From Rhododendron vialii (taxonomy: Eukaryota > Streptophyta > Magnoliopsida > Ericales > Ericaceae): a DNA stretch of 64,000 bases. Position numbers and translations under genes: made by a program. Shown here piece after piece: positions 46,701 to 58,700 of this stretch (position 1 is the first letter of the stretch; each line of letters begins with the position of its first letter). The notes below the pieces were generated by a model. It did no database searches and was not told the DNA's origin. It worked only from the letters and a program-made list of their open reading frames with translations. The stretch spans positions 26,516,561-26,580,560 of the forward strand of contig NC_080564.1 of NCBI RefSeq assembly GCF_030253575.1, read 5' to 3'.

Positions 46701-49700
46701 TAGGACTTAAATTAGTTACTAGATTAAGGTTAACATGGTGATACCTGGTGCCCTTGTATTTCTTTGCCTTATTGCCATTGGGTTACCGAAGAGTCCTTCA
46801 GCTCTCTCATAGTTCATCAAGTCGGCACAAATAAGGTCTTGTGTATCATTATTGGGAATCAACTTTGTGAAACATCTGTATAGGCCTCCAATGACTTCTG
46901 GAACTTTGCAAGCCTCTGGATTTTTGTAAAAAAATTCAGGATTTAAGTAAAAACCAGCTGCATGCAAAGGCCGATGCAATTGGGATTCCCACCTCTTGTC
47001 GATTATCTTATAGACCTCATCATACGTCTCCTTATTTTGATTGAAGGAATTTGCAATAGTTTCTTTAGCCCGATCCATAGCCTCATAAATGTATCCCATT
47101 GGAGGCTTGACTTCTCCATCAACCAATCTAAGTACCTTAACAAGTGGGGAAGCGAACTTGAGGGCAAGGAGCACATTCCTCCAAAATGAGGCCATCAACA
47201 TGACTTTTTCTACATATTTTCCTCCTTGCTCTTTTGCCCATTTGCTATTGGTCCACTTCTCTGAAGTAAACATCTTCCTTAAGTTTCTCTTTTGTTCATA
47301 AACCCTTTGCAAAGTCAAAAAAGCGATTGCAAACCGAGTTTTTGCCGGCTTAACGAGCTCCTTCCTCTGGGTGAATTGCCTCATCATATTTAACAAAGAA
47401 GATCGATTATAAATATAACCATGAATCATTATTGCCCTTTCCCAAGTTGTCTTCAAATTTGGTAACTTAAAAATGTCTTCTAACATCAAGTCCAAGCAAT
47501 GGGCAGCACATGGAGATCAAAACAAGTGAGGTCGTTTTGCCTCCAACAACTTCCCTGGTAATTGTTATAAATAAGTGGTGTTAGAAGTTAGAACTAGAAG
47601 CCTAGAATAATAAGTGATTTTTAATTGTTCATAACTTCAAGTAACACAACCAAATAGCAAATTGAAATTCTCACCTGCCGCCACATTTGCCGCAGCACTA
47701 TCCGTAACAATTTGAACCACGTTTGTTTCTCCAATATGCTCCACCCACCCATCAAGCAATTCATATATCATTTCTGCATCCTTTACAATTCCAGACGCAT
47801 CCATAGATTTCAGAAACATGGTCCCCCTCAGAGAATTCACCAAAAGATTCATTAATGTTCTATTTTTCCTATCAGTCCACCCATCGCTCATTAGCGTACA
47901 CCCATATTGTTCTTGGTCTTTTTTGTGCTCCTCCATCAACTTGTTAACATGTTCTACCTCTTTTTTTAGAAGAGGGACTCGCACTTGATGATAAGTTGGT
48001 GGGGGCAAACCCGGACCGTATTGCCCAATAGCCTCTATCATTGGCGCAAAACTATCATTGTTCACAACATTTAGAGGTATCCGACAATCATATATCCACC
48101 TTGCAATAGCCTGATGAGCCCGGTCTTTCAATATTTTCTTATATGGTTCATTCTCATCAATTTTTGGCTGTTTGCCCTTGGCTTTTCTATTTTCCACCAC
48201 CACCTCTGGTTCAGGAGTGTAGTAAGTGTCGAGAGGCTCTATGTTTCTTGGTTTCTTAGGCTTAGAATGAATAGATGCGGAGGTTGTGCTTCCGTGAGTA
48301 GAAGATTTCTTAGAACGGGGATTGGATTCAATAATATCATCATCCAGGTCCAAGTCATAATCATCATCATTCATTGCATCATCAATATCTGGTATAGACT
48401 TAATTTGACTCTTTGCTTCATCCCTTTTACGTATAAACTCCCTCATCTCCTCTCTAACCTCAGGTGGGCATCGGCGACATGCCGCCGTATTCCTTTTAGC
48501 TCCTCCAGCAAGGTGTTGCTTGATTCTTGACACACCCCCATTTTTCACTTCGTTACAAAATATACATTTCAACTTGGTATTATTGTGTGGCTCAACCTTT
48601 TCGCAATACTTCCAACCAGGGTCCTTTTTACTAGAATTTTCAGATGTCATCTACAATTAACAAGTACAAATAATACCATAAACACATATAGCTGCTGGAA
48701 AAAAAACAAAAACAAAAAATCTAAAATAGCAGAACAGCCCAGGAGGTAATTAATGAGAAAACAGAAGGACTCAAATGGGGAGAGACTGAGAGAGAGAGGG
48801 GTAATGAACGTGAACAATGTATTGATGGGCATAGTACTGTGTGTGCACACAAATGGACCAGTACTGCTCTTATTAAATTTTCTAATATGTTATACTCCGT
48901 CTTTCAATTTTCCGAAAGTAATTAAACAGAAAAAAATGTATGGTAAGAGAAATAAATGCGACTGAATTAATTTATTTCATGGTACAAGTAAAAGAAGTAT
49001 GGACGGAATGAAGGGGATGAAGACAGTTTACTAGAGAGAGAGAGAGAGGGAGAAAATTGGGAATGCGGCTCTTTTTTTTGCATGCCAAACACGTCTCTAT
49101 CCTTTTGTGAGTTTGGAACTCACTTGGTCCTCCTCCAAGGAAAAAAATTGCCCAGGAGGTAAAAAAAAATTAAAAAAGAAAAAAAAAGAAAAGAAACAGG
49201 CGTTTAAAGAGAAAGAAAAAAGAAGAAGAAAAAAGAAGAAAAAATTGCCCAGGAAGGAATAAGAAGAAAGAAGAAGAAAAAGAAGAAAGAAGAAGAAAGA
49301 AGAACAGCAAAGAAGAAGAACCAGTAACACTGTAACAGTACCGGAGGAGGAGGAGGAGGAGGAGGAGGTTACCTCGTCGCTGAAGAGTGAAACTGATGCC
49401 TGAAGTTGCTGTCTCGATCGATCGTTGATCGCCGTCACTGAAGCTGCTCGGCTGCTGCTGGGTATGGATCGTGTATGATCGTCAGCCGATTAGGGTTGAA
49501 ATTAGACTTAAAAGCAAATATTATTCAGTGCATCGCGTGTCTTTTCTGCTGAATCTGCACCATTGGATCAATTTTTGGATCACAGACAAAAAGCATGCGC
49601 CTTGCGCTATAGCGTGCGCCTTGGTGCCTTTTCTGCGCCTTCGTGTTTTCCGCTATAGCGCCATTTTTTGAAGCGCAGAACGTGCGCTGCGCTGCGCCTC

Positions 49701-52700
49701 GCGCTTTAGCGCACTTTTCAAATCACTGATTTGAGCATTTGTATGTGTGTGTTAGGGTTAATCTAAACACTTCTTCTTTTCTCTTCTCTCCAACATGGTA
49801 TTAGGGAGGTGATACTATCCCATCCTCCGCCAACCACCACCCTCCGCCGCCAATTGCCCCTTGGATGCCACACTTCGTTGACCACATGTTTGCCAGCAAC
49901 CCTTAGATCTATCATGATGTGTGTTCGCTATGAAATACTTTCATGAATCATGATGTGTCTGCTGAAAGCTATAAAGCTTGCCTTGTTGCTAATATACAGA
50001 TGTACAATGTTGGTTATGTAGAGACCTTCTCTCCTGTTGCCAAGATTGGTTCTGTTCGGCTTCTTATCTCCCCTTCTCCAATCTTGCTTGGCTCTTTTTC
50101 AGTTGGATGTCAAGAAGATCTCCACGAGGAAATCTTCATGGAGCAACTACCTAGGTTTGTTGCTCAAGGGGAGAGTAATTGGGTGTGTCGCCTTCGCAAA
50201 GCTCTGTATGGTTTTAAGCAGTCTCCTAGAGCTTGGTTCGGCAAGTTGAGTCATGCAGTTTTACTATTGGGCATGCGTCGTCGTCATATTGACTATTCTG
50301 TCTTCTATCTCATATCTCTGATCGAGGTAAAATATTGTTGATGGTTTATGTCGTTGATATTGTCATTATGGGTGGTGATCAGAAACGCATTGATGAGTTG
50401 AAAGACTCTCTACAACGTCAGTTTTATACCAAGAACTTGGGCAAGTTACCTTATTCTTCGGTATTGAGGTTGCTAAATCTAAGGATGGAATTGGTTTATC
50501 TCAGAAGAAGTATGTTTTGGATATTTTGGAGGATATTGGTTTGCTGGGATCGGGACCCATAGATACACCTATGGATCCCAATGCCAAACTTTTTGTTGAT
50601 GAGGGGGTGTTGGTCTCTAATCTTGACTAGTATCATTGCGTGGTTGGTAAGTTTAACTATCTCACCATTCCACGTTGTTATATCTAGAATCCTTGATTGC
50701 AGTTAGTATGGCGAGTCAATTTATGTCTGCTCTAAGTATTCCACATTTGAAAGCTATTCTTAAAATTGTGAAGTACCTCAAGGCCCTTCTAGAATGTGCA
50801 CTATTTTAATGAGCGGGCACTTCCTTGGTGAGGCTTTTACCGATTCAGGGTAGGCAAGAGGGCCATATGACAAGAGATCCAGGATGTTCTACCTTTCTTG
50901 GCTGAAATATGGTTTACACATGTGAGAAATATAGGTGTGCTCTTTTCTTGACGAGATAGTGGTCAAAGTGCAGCTGAGAGGACTAAGCATACTGAAGTCG
51001 ATTGTCATCTTGTTCGAGAAAAATTGGATGGCGGTGTCATAGCAACTCCCTTTGTGTCTACAGGCGCCCTGTTGGTTGACATGTGTGCTAAACTGTTGTT
51101 TAAGGCACGGTTGCTGTTATTGTGTAACAAGTAGGGAATTTGTGATATTTATTCTCTAGTTTACATGGTAGTGTTAGTAGTTATATATTTTAGTGTTAGC
51201 CACACTATACATCAATAACTTATGTGTGTCAGGGTTAATCCAAACCTAAGCACTTCTTTTCTTCTCTTGAACAAAAACCATTATTCGAATAAGTTGCCCA
51301 AGGCATAATTTTCATACTCCGTGAATTGTCAGTGTCATAAATAGTACTAGCTACTACACAAAGCGGTATTTATTGAGGGATGCCAATGTCTTCAATTGCT
51401 AGTTGTGCTTCTTGGAAATATGTTACTCGTTACTGGGCTGATGGTGGTGTTTGTGTCTCCCAGTATTAGTGAGATTGTTGGTAATATGTTAGTTACTGAG
51501 CTGATGGTGGTGTTTGTATCTTCAATTTTCAGTTGTGCTTCTTGGAAATATGTTAGTTACTGAGTTAATGTAGCTGTGGTTTCTTTCATGGTTTTCAACG
51601 GGGGATTTTTCTCTTGTTTTAATTCTTCTTGTAGAAAATGGTATCCTGTTATGCAATTTTATCTGGTAACTATTTTATTCCTGATGTGTTGACTCAAAAT
51701 TCATGAATTTCTGTGTATTGATTTCCTCGTTGAGTTTAATTCTTTTGATGGAAACATAGTGAGGTAAGATGACAGTGGTTTATGAATTTGGTACAAAGAT
51801 TATTTAAGCATGTGGGGAAAGTGATGGGGAATGGCTGGCCAGTTAAATCGTGGATGAGGTGTGGTGTGTAGAACGTGATACATGAGTTTAAATGCATGTG
51901 TTCTATTGCAGTGGATAAAATGGATGTGGTGGGAGGGAATAGTTAGCCATGTAACTTGATTATAAATATGTGCCTACTATACCTCATGGCAAGTTTCTCA
52001 GGACTATTTCATGAAATTTTTGAAAAAAGGTGTGGTGTGTACAATTTTTTTTTCATCATCCAAGGTGTGTTCAAGTTTATGTTCTATTGTAGTGGATGAA
52101 ATGGGGTATGGGAGGAGGGAATGGTTGGCCATGTACCTTGCTTAACATTGTCTGTATACTTACCTCATGGGAAGTTTCTCATGACTATTTCGTTTCGCTG
52201 CCAGGAAGCTTTTAACTACAAGATAGCAGCTCGTCCTGATAGACGCCGCCAATTTGAGAAAGAACTTGCCTCTCTTATGGAGGTTGCTCTTGATATCTTG
52301 AGAGCATGTTTGAATATTAGTGAACTTACGGAGCAGGTGGGAGCTCTTCTTTGTTGCTTGCTTAAGAGATTCTTCTGTTTAATATTAGAGTATACACTTG
52401 CAGATAAGATCTAGTTCCATCTTTTGAGTTTTGGTGAGATGCATATTGGTTCTAGAACTGAGAGTGAGTAGCTGTCTCCGACTTTTGGTTTCATTGAAAA
52501 ATAGTTACTTTAAAAATTTCTGTGGATTGTGGTTAGTTTTCGCGATCCTTCCGTTTCTTTGACTTCTTGCACTTGTTGATGACTGATCAATTTGAAACTA
52601 ATGATGTAAAGTGGAGGCTGGAGAAAGTAGAGCTCGGAGTCTGGTGACTTGACTAGGCTCTAAAGTGTTTGGCTGAAGGAATTGTCCAGTAGAATTTAAT

Positions 52701-55700
52701 CTTTGTCTAGCTGGCATCACTTCTCCTCCTACTAGTTGCACTAGTTTTCCATGCTTGTATACAGTCTACAAGTCTTTGTTTATTTACTAGAGTTTCTTGC
52801 GGTCCTTTCACCAAAAGAATGTATTTTAAGGAACTTGTGTAATCAGATTATGTTTTGCCTCTGAAGTACTACCCCTGGGTTTTGCGTAACAATTTTGTGA
52901 ATGTCTCATCATTTATTTCTGGCAGGTTCTCGAGGCATTTGCTTCCTGGCTTCGTCTAAGGCATAGGTGTGTATGTCTGTTCTTTTTTATTCCATATTCG
53001 TTTCTCTTAGAAAAGAAAGTATTTGGTAACGGTTGTGTATGCATTTCAGTTTTTGCTCCATGACTTTGCTTTGGTTGTCAAGGAATTCCTGAATAATAGT
53101 AACCTTATCACACATGTTATCTCATTTGATTCTATTTTTGGTTGGCTTTTCCTGTTGCTCATACAATGAAGGATGCCTCATGGCAAAAATCATTTGCTAT
53201 TTGAAGCATAGTTTATCTAAGGTACTGTATGGGTGAGATGTGAATGTCACAAGCTCTTCCAAAGAGTCCAGCAGTCGGTATTTGGTGATGCTTGAACATA
53301 AGTTTGTGATCTCTGACCATAGTATCAACTTTTTGCTACGATAGGGATCTGCTAGAGTGGGCATCTCTTGTTTGAACAAGTATTCTAGCGGAGAATTTTG
53401 GTTATATTTATTTGTTTTATCTGGATCCAGCTATTCGGGATGCAAAACTCATGGAATTGATAAGCCTAAGTAGACTGTACATTAAAGATCTCTCCTTCCC
53501 TTGATCAGTTCTTATCAGTCTTCTAAATGAGATGTTTTAGAAGCAGCCTCAAAGCATTTGCACAATTGGTCTGCTGTGATCCATTAGAGTATTTGTGATT
53601 TGTGAGCCTCACCTGATAGAACAATCACGATACCCCACCACCAACCCACTAACATCCTTTCACAACCAACATTGATCAATAGCCTTTCAACAAAACCATA
53701 TCAATCCTCTTTCAAACATTAGAAAATCACATCAATCTGGTTTTGAACAGAACCAGGACAAGCATCAAGACGACAAAATGAAGAAGAAACTAGCTTACAG
53801 AATTTGCCAAACTAGGACCAAACTAGAACAACCCCCTTTTGATACCTGATAGGCTGGTACGGTTATACGTACTTGATTCTACTCTTGGACAATCTGGCAC
53901 ACGGTGGTCGCAATGTACAAAACTAGTTGACGAAGTTGATGAGGCTGGCGTGAGATGGTTGCAAGTTGGTCCCAGTCAATGCTTTCTGTCCTTTTCTCCA
54001 CTCTTTCTTCTATTGGATAAGTAAGAGATGATATTGCCAATGATGGTTCTTACCACTCTTCCCAACCTTCTACCTTGTTCATAGACCTGTATTGGTGGCC
54101 TTCCTTCGTTGCACGGCTACTTGTTTGCAGTATCAAGCACATTGTGGTTTTTAATGTCAGTTTTTGTAGGAAAATATTGGATCACATTTCCAACAGTTGC
54201 AGACTTGCTTCATTGCAATCCCAAAGAGAGCAATGTTTTGGTAATAGTCATTTTTAGGTGAATTGAACCCAAGATCTAGCCAGAAGAGTTTTCTTCTTCT
54301 TCTTCTTCTTTTTTATTATCTTCATATGCAATAAGAGAAGTTGGTTTCTCAATTTAGCATCTGTTCCTTATTCTTTGAGCCAGTAAAACAAAACAGAAAA
54401 GTATAGGAGGGAGAGATAATTTAGAAAAAAGGAAACATGTATGTACACTGATACTGGACTCTTGTCAACAAAAAAGCATGTACACTTAAAGTAAAAGCAC
54501 TAATGGATTTCCTGAATTTTGGAACCATGCAACAAAGTGAATAGATTGTATACTATATGGAAGGATATAGATTTATGGGTGCGTTTATTTGGATAGTATC
54601 TATTATATTTAATTTATGTCATTTTCAATGTGAATAATTACATGTTACGAAAATTCATAGCAGTGCTTTCGAGGCACAAGGGACTTTTCTTCCAAGGTTG
54701 TGAATTTTGCTAAATATGTGTATAAGGTTTCCCATTTCCTTAATGAACTAGAACTTTATACAACTCTAAATCTGATAGTATCAATAGGTTTGTTCTACGC
54801 AAGTTAGCATATAGTGAACATAGTTCTTTTTCTCTCTCCATGTACACTCTTGTGGCTTTCATGGAAACTGATAGCTTCCTGCTTTTGATAATTTTGGCAT
54901 GTGGTTGTTCCGGGGATTCTCTAATAATGGTATTCTCTTGAATAACTTCCCATCCTATTCTACAAGATAGAACTCATGAATATCTCTTCGTTTCAGGATT
55001 CCTTCTTCTACGCTTGCTTCTCATCCATTGGTGCTGACAGCTCTTTCTAGCTTGAGTTCTGATGTCCTACTCGAGGCATCTGTCAATGGTATTATAGTTT
55101 GCGTAATTAAACTTTTTTATTTGGTTACACTTCCACTATGATTTGGACTCTTTGCGTTTAAAATGATACATAGTCTTTATCAGGTCTGAGAGCCTCACTT
55201 TTGTGATTTGTTTGGTAATTACTAATTGCTTCTAAGGCATAAACAGTATCTCAATGTTTTGAATGCAATTAGTTAACATCTGGAATGCGGTACTTTTCTG
55301 ACAACAACTGCTATCACCTTTAGTTTAGAGATGGTATTAATGGCCTTCCATGTGCTAACATATATCTGTGTCATGGGAAATGGGTGGTATGAGTAAAGTC
55401 GATTTATTACCTTAAGGATAAATGAGAATTACTTTGTCATTATGGTAAGAGACACGTGAGAAGAATAAAAAATATATACATTATGGTTGAGAGAGCGAGC
55501 AATTGAGAGAAATTTTGGTGCAAACATTATGTATTGATAATCTAAAAACCTATAGTTTCCCAATTGTAAAAGAATTCCTGCCAAGAGGATTGATCCTGAT
55601 GCAGGTTCATCTTAGACAGAATCTTCCCTTCCATATCAGCCCTTCTGACCTTGATGCGTAATCAGTTCCTTTGTCCTTGAAGATTCTTTCTGTGCACGTT

Positions 55701-58700
55701 ATTCATGGGCAGTTTATATCTATTGTTGCACGAGCTTTTAGGTTACTCATGTGATAGGTTAGGTTGTTGCTTTCTATCGAGAACATGCATTAGATCAAAA
55801 TTTTAATGTTACTATGCTACTAATTGTGACATAGTATTGTGATATGAAACTTAATACAAGTTACTGGGTTTGAGTTTCCTTCCATTTGAAGTTATACAAC
55901 TTTGTGCCACATACTTGTGTATGTGCTTGATATATGAAACTCATGCAGTTGATGTGAGGGACCCACATATTGCGTCAGTCAGCTTTGTGACTCAAATTCG
56001 GAAGGTTATCATAAAAGGGAATTAGAAAATGTGCTCCCAAGGCCTGGAAGATATTAGGATTCTATTGGTGATGTCCATTGACCGAAAGCAACTGTAGGAA
56101 GGATTTTGATTGCATTAGTATAATTTTTTGTACTCTTGGTAAAGATAAACAAAAGTTGTAGCAAAACATGGACAGATGACCCTGTCACAGTAGTGATATC
56201 TAGAAGGATTGTTATCAAAATGCATCATATATTTGGCGGAGATTAGGTGCTGCAACTGGATATTAGTCAACAAACAACCTTTATATTTTGATGACTAACA
56301 AATAACTATGTTGATATGCATTGGTGACCCGCTGAAAAGGAAGAAAAGCTATGTTACGTGGACTTGGGTACATGTGTCAGGTGCGGGTCTGCGTCGAGTG
56401 TTGGATTCATCTAACTTCTATTTCAAGGACATGGGGGCACGCCATATTATTTATACTCCTTAGTGCGGGTATTTCTTTTATTTTCTAAAAGGTATTTACA
56501 AGGTGCCTTGGGACATTTCATGCATGATATTGAGTTCTATGCATAGTTCTTGCCATTTGAATTACAAAATATAATTTCAAGGTGAATGACCTACTAAACA
56601 TATCGGACATGATCCAAGCCCTGTTTTGAGTGTCGAGTTTTGGAGATTATACGAAGGAAAAAGGAAAGAGAAACATGAGATTGTGGTCATAAAATCTTGC
56701 ATGCCAATATCTAAAAAGGAGAAGAAAAAAATATCTTGCTAGTGGTTGAAAGAATAAACTGTTCTTCAGAACGTGATGAAGACGAGACTAATTCAGAAGC
56801 TAGATTACAAAAACCGTGCCACGTAAAGGGTATGTGAGATATGCGGTCATAAAATCTTATTCTTCTCTTTAACACCTTAAGCTCTTAACTAGTGTAGGAA
56901 ATCTGTGGGTTTTTCTTTTTCTTTCATTTATTTGCTTAGTTATTGTTACTAGAAGTTGGGCCACGCACAATGCGTGTGCAACTCAGATTATGATCACCAA
57001 TAAAACAAAAAGCAATTGGGAGTTTTCAAATTATATGTGGGTAGATATTTGTAGCTTATTCGAAAACAATTTCTTAGTAACATTACTGGTAAATATAAAA
57101 TTATAACCCCATTACATACACCAAAAAGAAAATCACGTTGTGCGTAATGGAAGAGGGGAAAATGGAGAACACAAACATGGGTCTCTATTCCGCTCCATGT
57201 CTTTTTCAATACTGCTGGCAACCATGATTTTACTCCCTGTTGGAGTTTCCAAGGAATTCAAAGTCGGCACTGGCTAGAGAGAGCCCAGAGCAATTGAGAC
57301 TGCGTTGTATACCCAGTGGGCTAACTGCTTCAGAGAGAGGATGTTAATTTACTGCTGCAGTAAGATCGTGGGGGTTAACATGGTGGGCAGTTATGTGTGG
57401 GCAATTTACTGTATTGCCCAAATGATTATGTGCCAATGAAAGATAAATTATAATGGACATTAGTGAATTGGTTGAGGGCAATATTGGGTTAAAGAAAAGT
57501 CCATACAGCTTCAGCTTTGGGGTGAGCCCAAGTTGTGCTCCCCCTTTATAGAATAGAATAGATAGATGCAGAGTGAGTTTTTACATGTTATGATGGTGCA
57601 GTTTGTTATGGAGTTTGTCCCATGACACACACTTAAACTTACACTGGTTTTTTTCTAAATGCCAAGATTTTTGCGTGCCAATTATTCTGTTTCTACTTAA
57701 CAAACTTTTATTTCTTTCTGATTCATATTTTATCCTTTTGTTGGTTTTGCAGTAATTTCTGAATTAATACATTACACAGCAGCAAGAAACTCTGGTGGAG
57801 TTGTGGCACATATGCCCTTAATTCAAGTGATTGTGCCTCAAGTTATGAGCCTTAAGTCACAGCTTAGAGATTCTTCAAAGGTATTGCTTCGTCAAATTTT
57901 CCTTTCTCTGGTTTTCTGATGGCCAACAAATACAATAAGTTGATGGCCAACAAATACAATAAGTAGACTTTCTGCTTATAATGGTGAAGACATCCCCCTC
58001 CCATGCTGCCCCAAACTATATGGGGTGGTACAGGCTAAAGTTACTCATATTGTTGTTCTTGGATGGTGTGTTAGACTGCAAATGGTGAAACATGGTACCA
58101 TTTCAAGTAACCTGAAGCTAGTCATCACATTCTATTGGCGAATGTGAAGATTTTCCAAAGCCTATCATCTTCTTCTCTGGTTCTTTTCTATTTGATGTTT
58201 GTAGAGGAAATAAACATAGTTTTTTGGTATTGATTCTGTGATAAGGGCGATATAGCTAGAACTGGAATTGTCATGGTAAGCTGAAGCTAGTCATCACATG
58301 ATTGACTTCTATTGGTGAACTATTTTCCCATGGCCTACCATCTTTTATTATGGTATTTGATAGCTGGAGAGGAATAAACATGGCTTTCGGATATTGATTC
58401 TGTACTGCTAGAACTGGTCCTCCCTATCTGACTACCTTTGGCATTTTAATTCTCTTGTTTTTCTTTCAATTTTTTTGTTTTGTTTTTGGTTAAAGTGGCC
58501 AGAGCGCACTTTTGTTATGAGTGGACTCAGTGGCGACTCCAAGATTTTGGACACTTGGGTCATTCATTAGCATATACTCTTACCAATTATTTAAAAAAAA
58601 AAATCAATAGTAATGACAATTAATAATGTAGTTTGACAAAAAACATATCTAAAGCTCAACAAGCATTTCAACTTAGAAATAAAAGATATCGAAAGGTATG

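Larger units (their letters stand above)
45621..49728 (-). mobile_element. hAT transposon, 4108 bp, with 8-bp target duplication
   Basis: The left end begins CAGTGTTTTAAATGGCG. The right end, in reverse complement, begins CAGTGATTTGAAAAGTGCG, a typical hAT terminal inverted repeat. ATTTGAGC flanks both ends perfectly (45613-45620 and 49729-49736). Both subterminal zones are packed with GGCGC/AAGCGC/GCGCC motifs, as expected for transposase binding sites. It encodes one BED-finger/DUF659-type transposase on the minus strand. The element sits within the 5' LTR of a copia element in importin intron 5, antisense to the host gene. Confidence 0.93.

Noticed and set aside
48114..48530. 138-codon plus-strand frame
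   Set aside because: Antisense shadow of the hAT transposase first exon.
49097..49438. 113-codon minus-strand frame rich in Ser and Phe
   Set aside because: Low-complexity translation of a GAA/GGA tract inside the hAT element.
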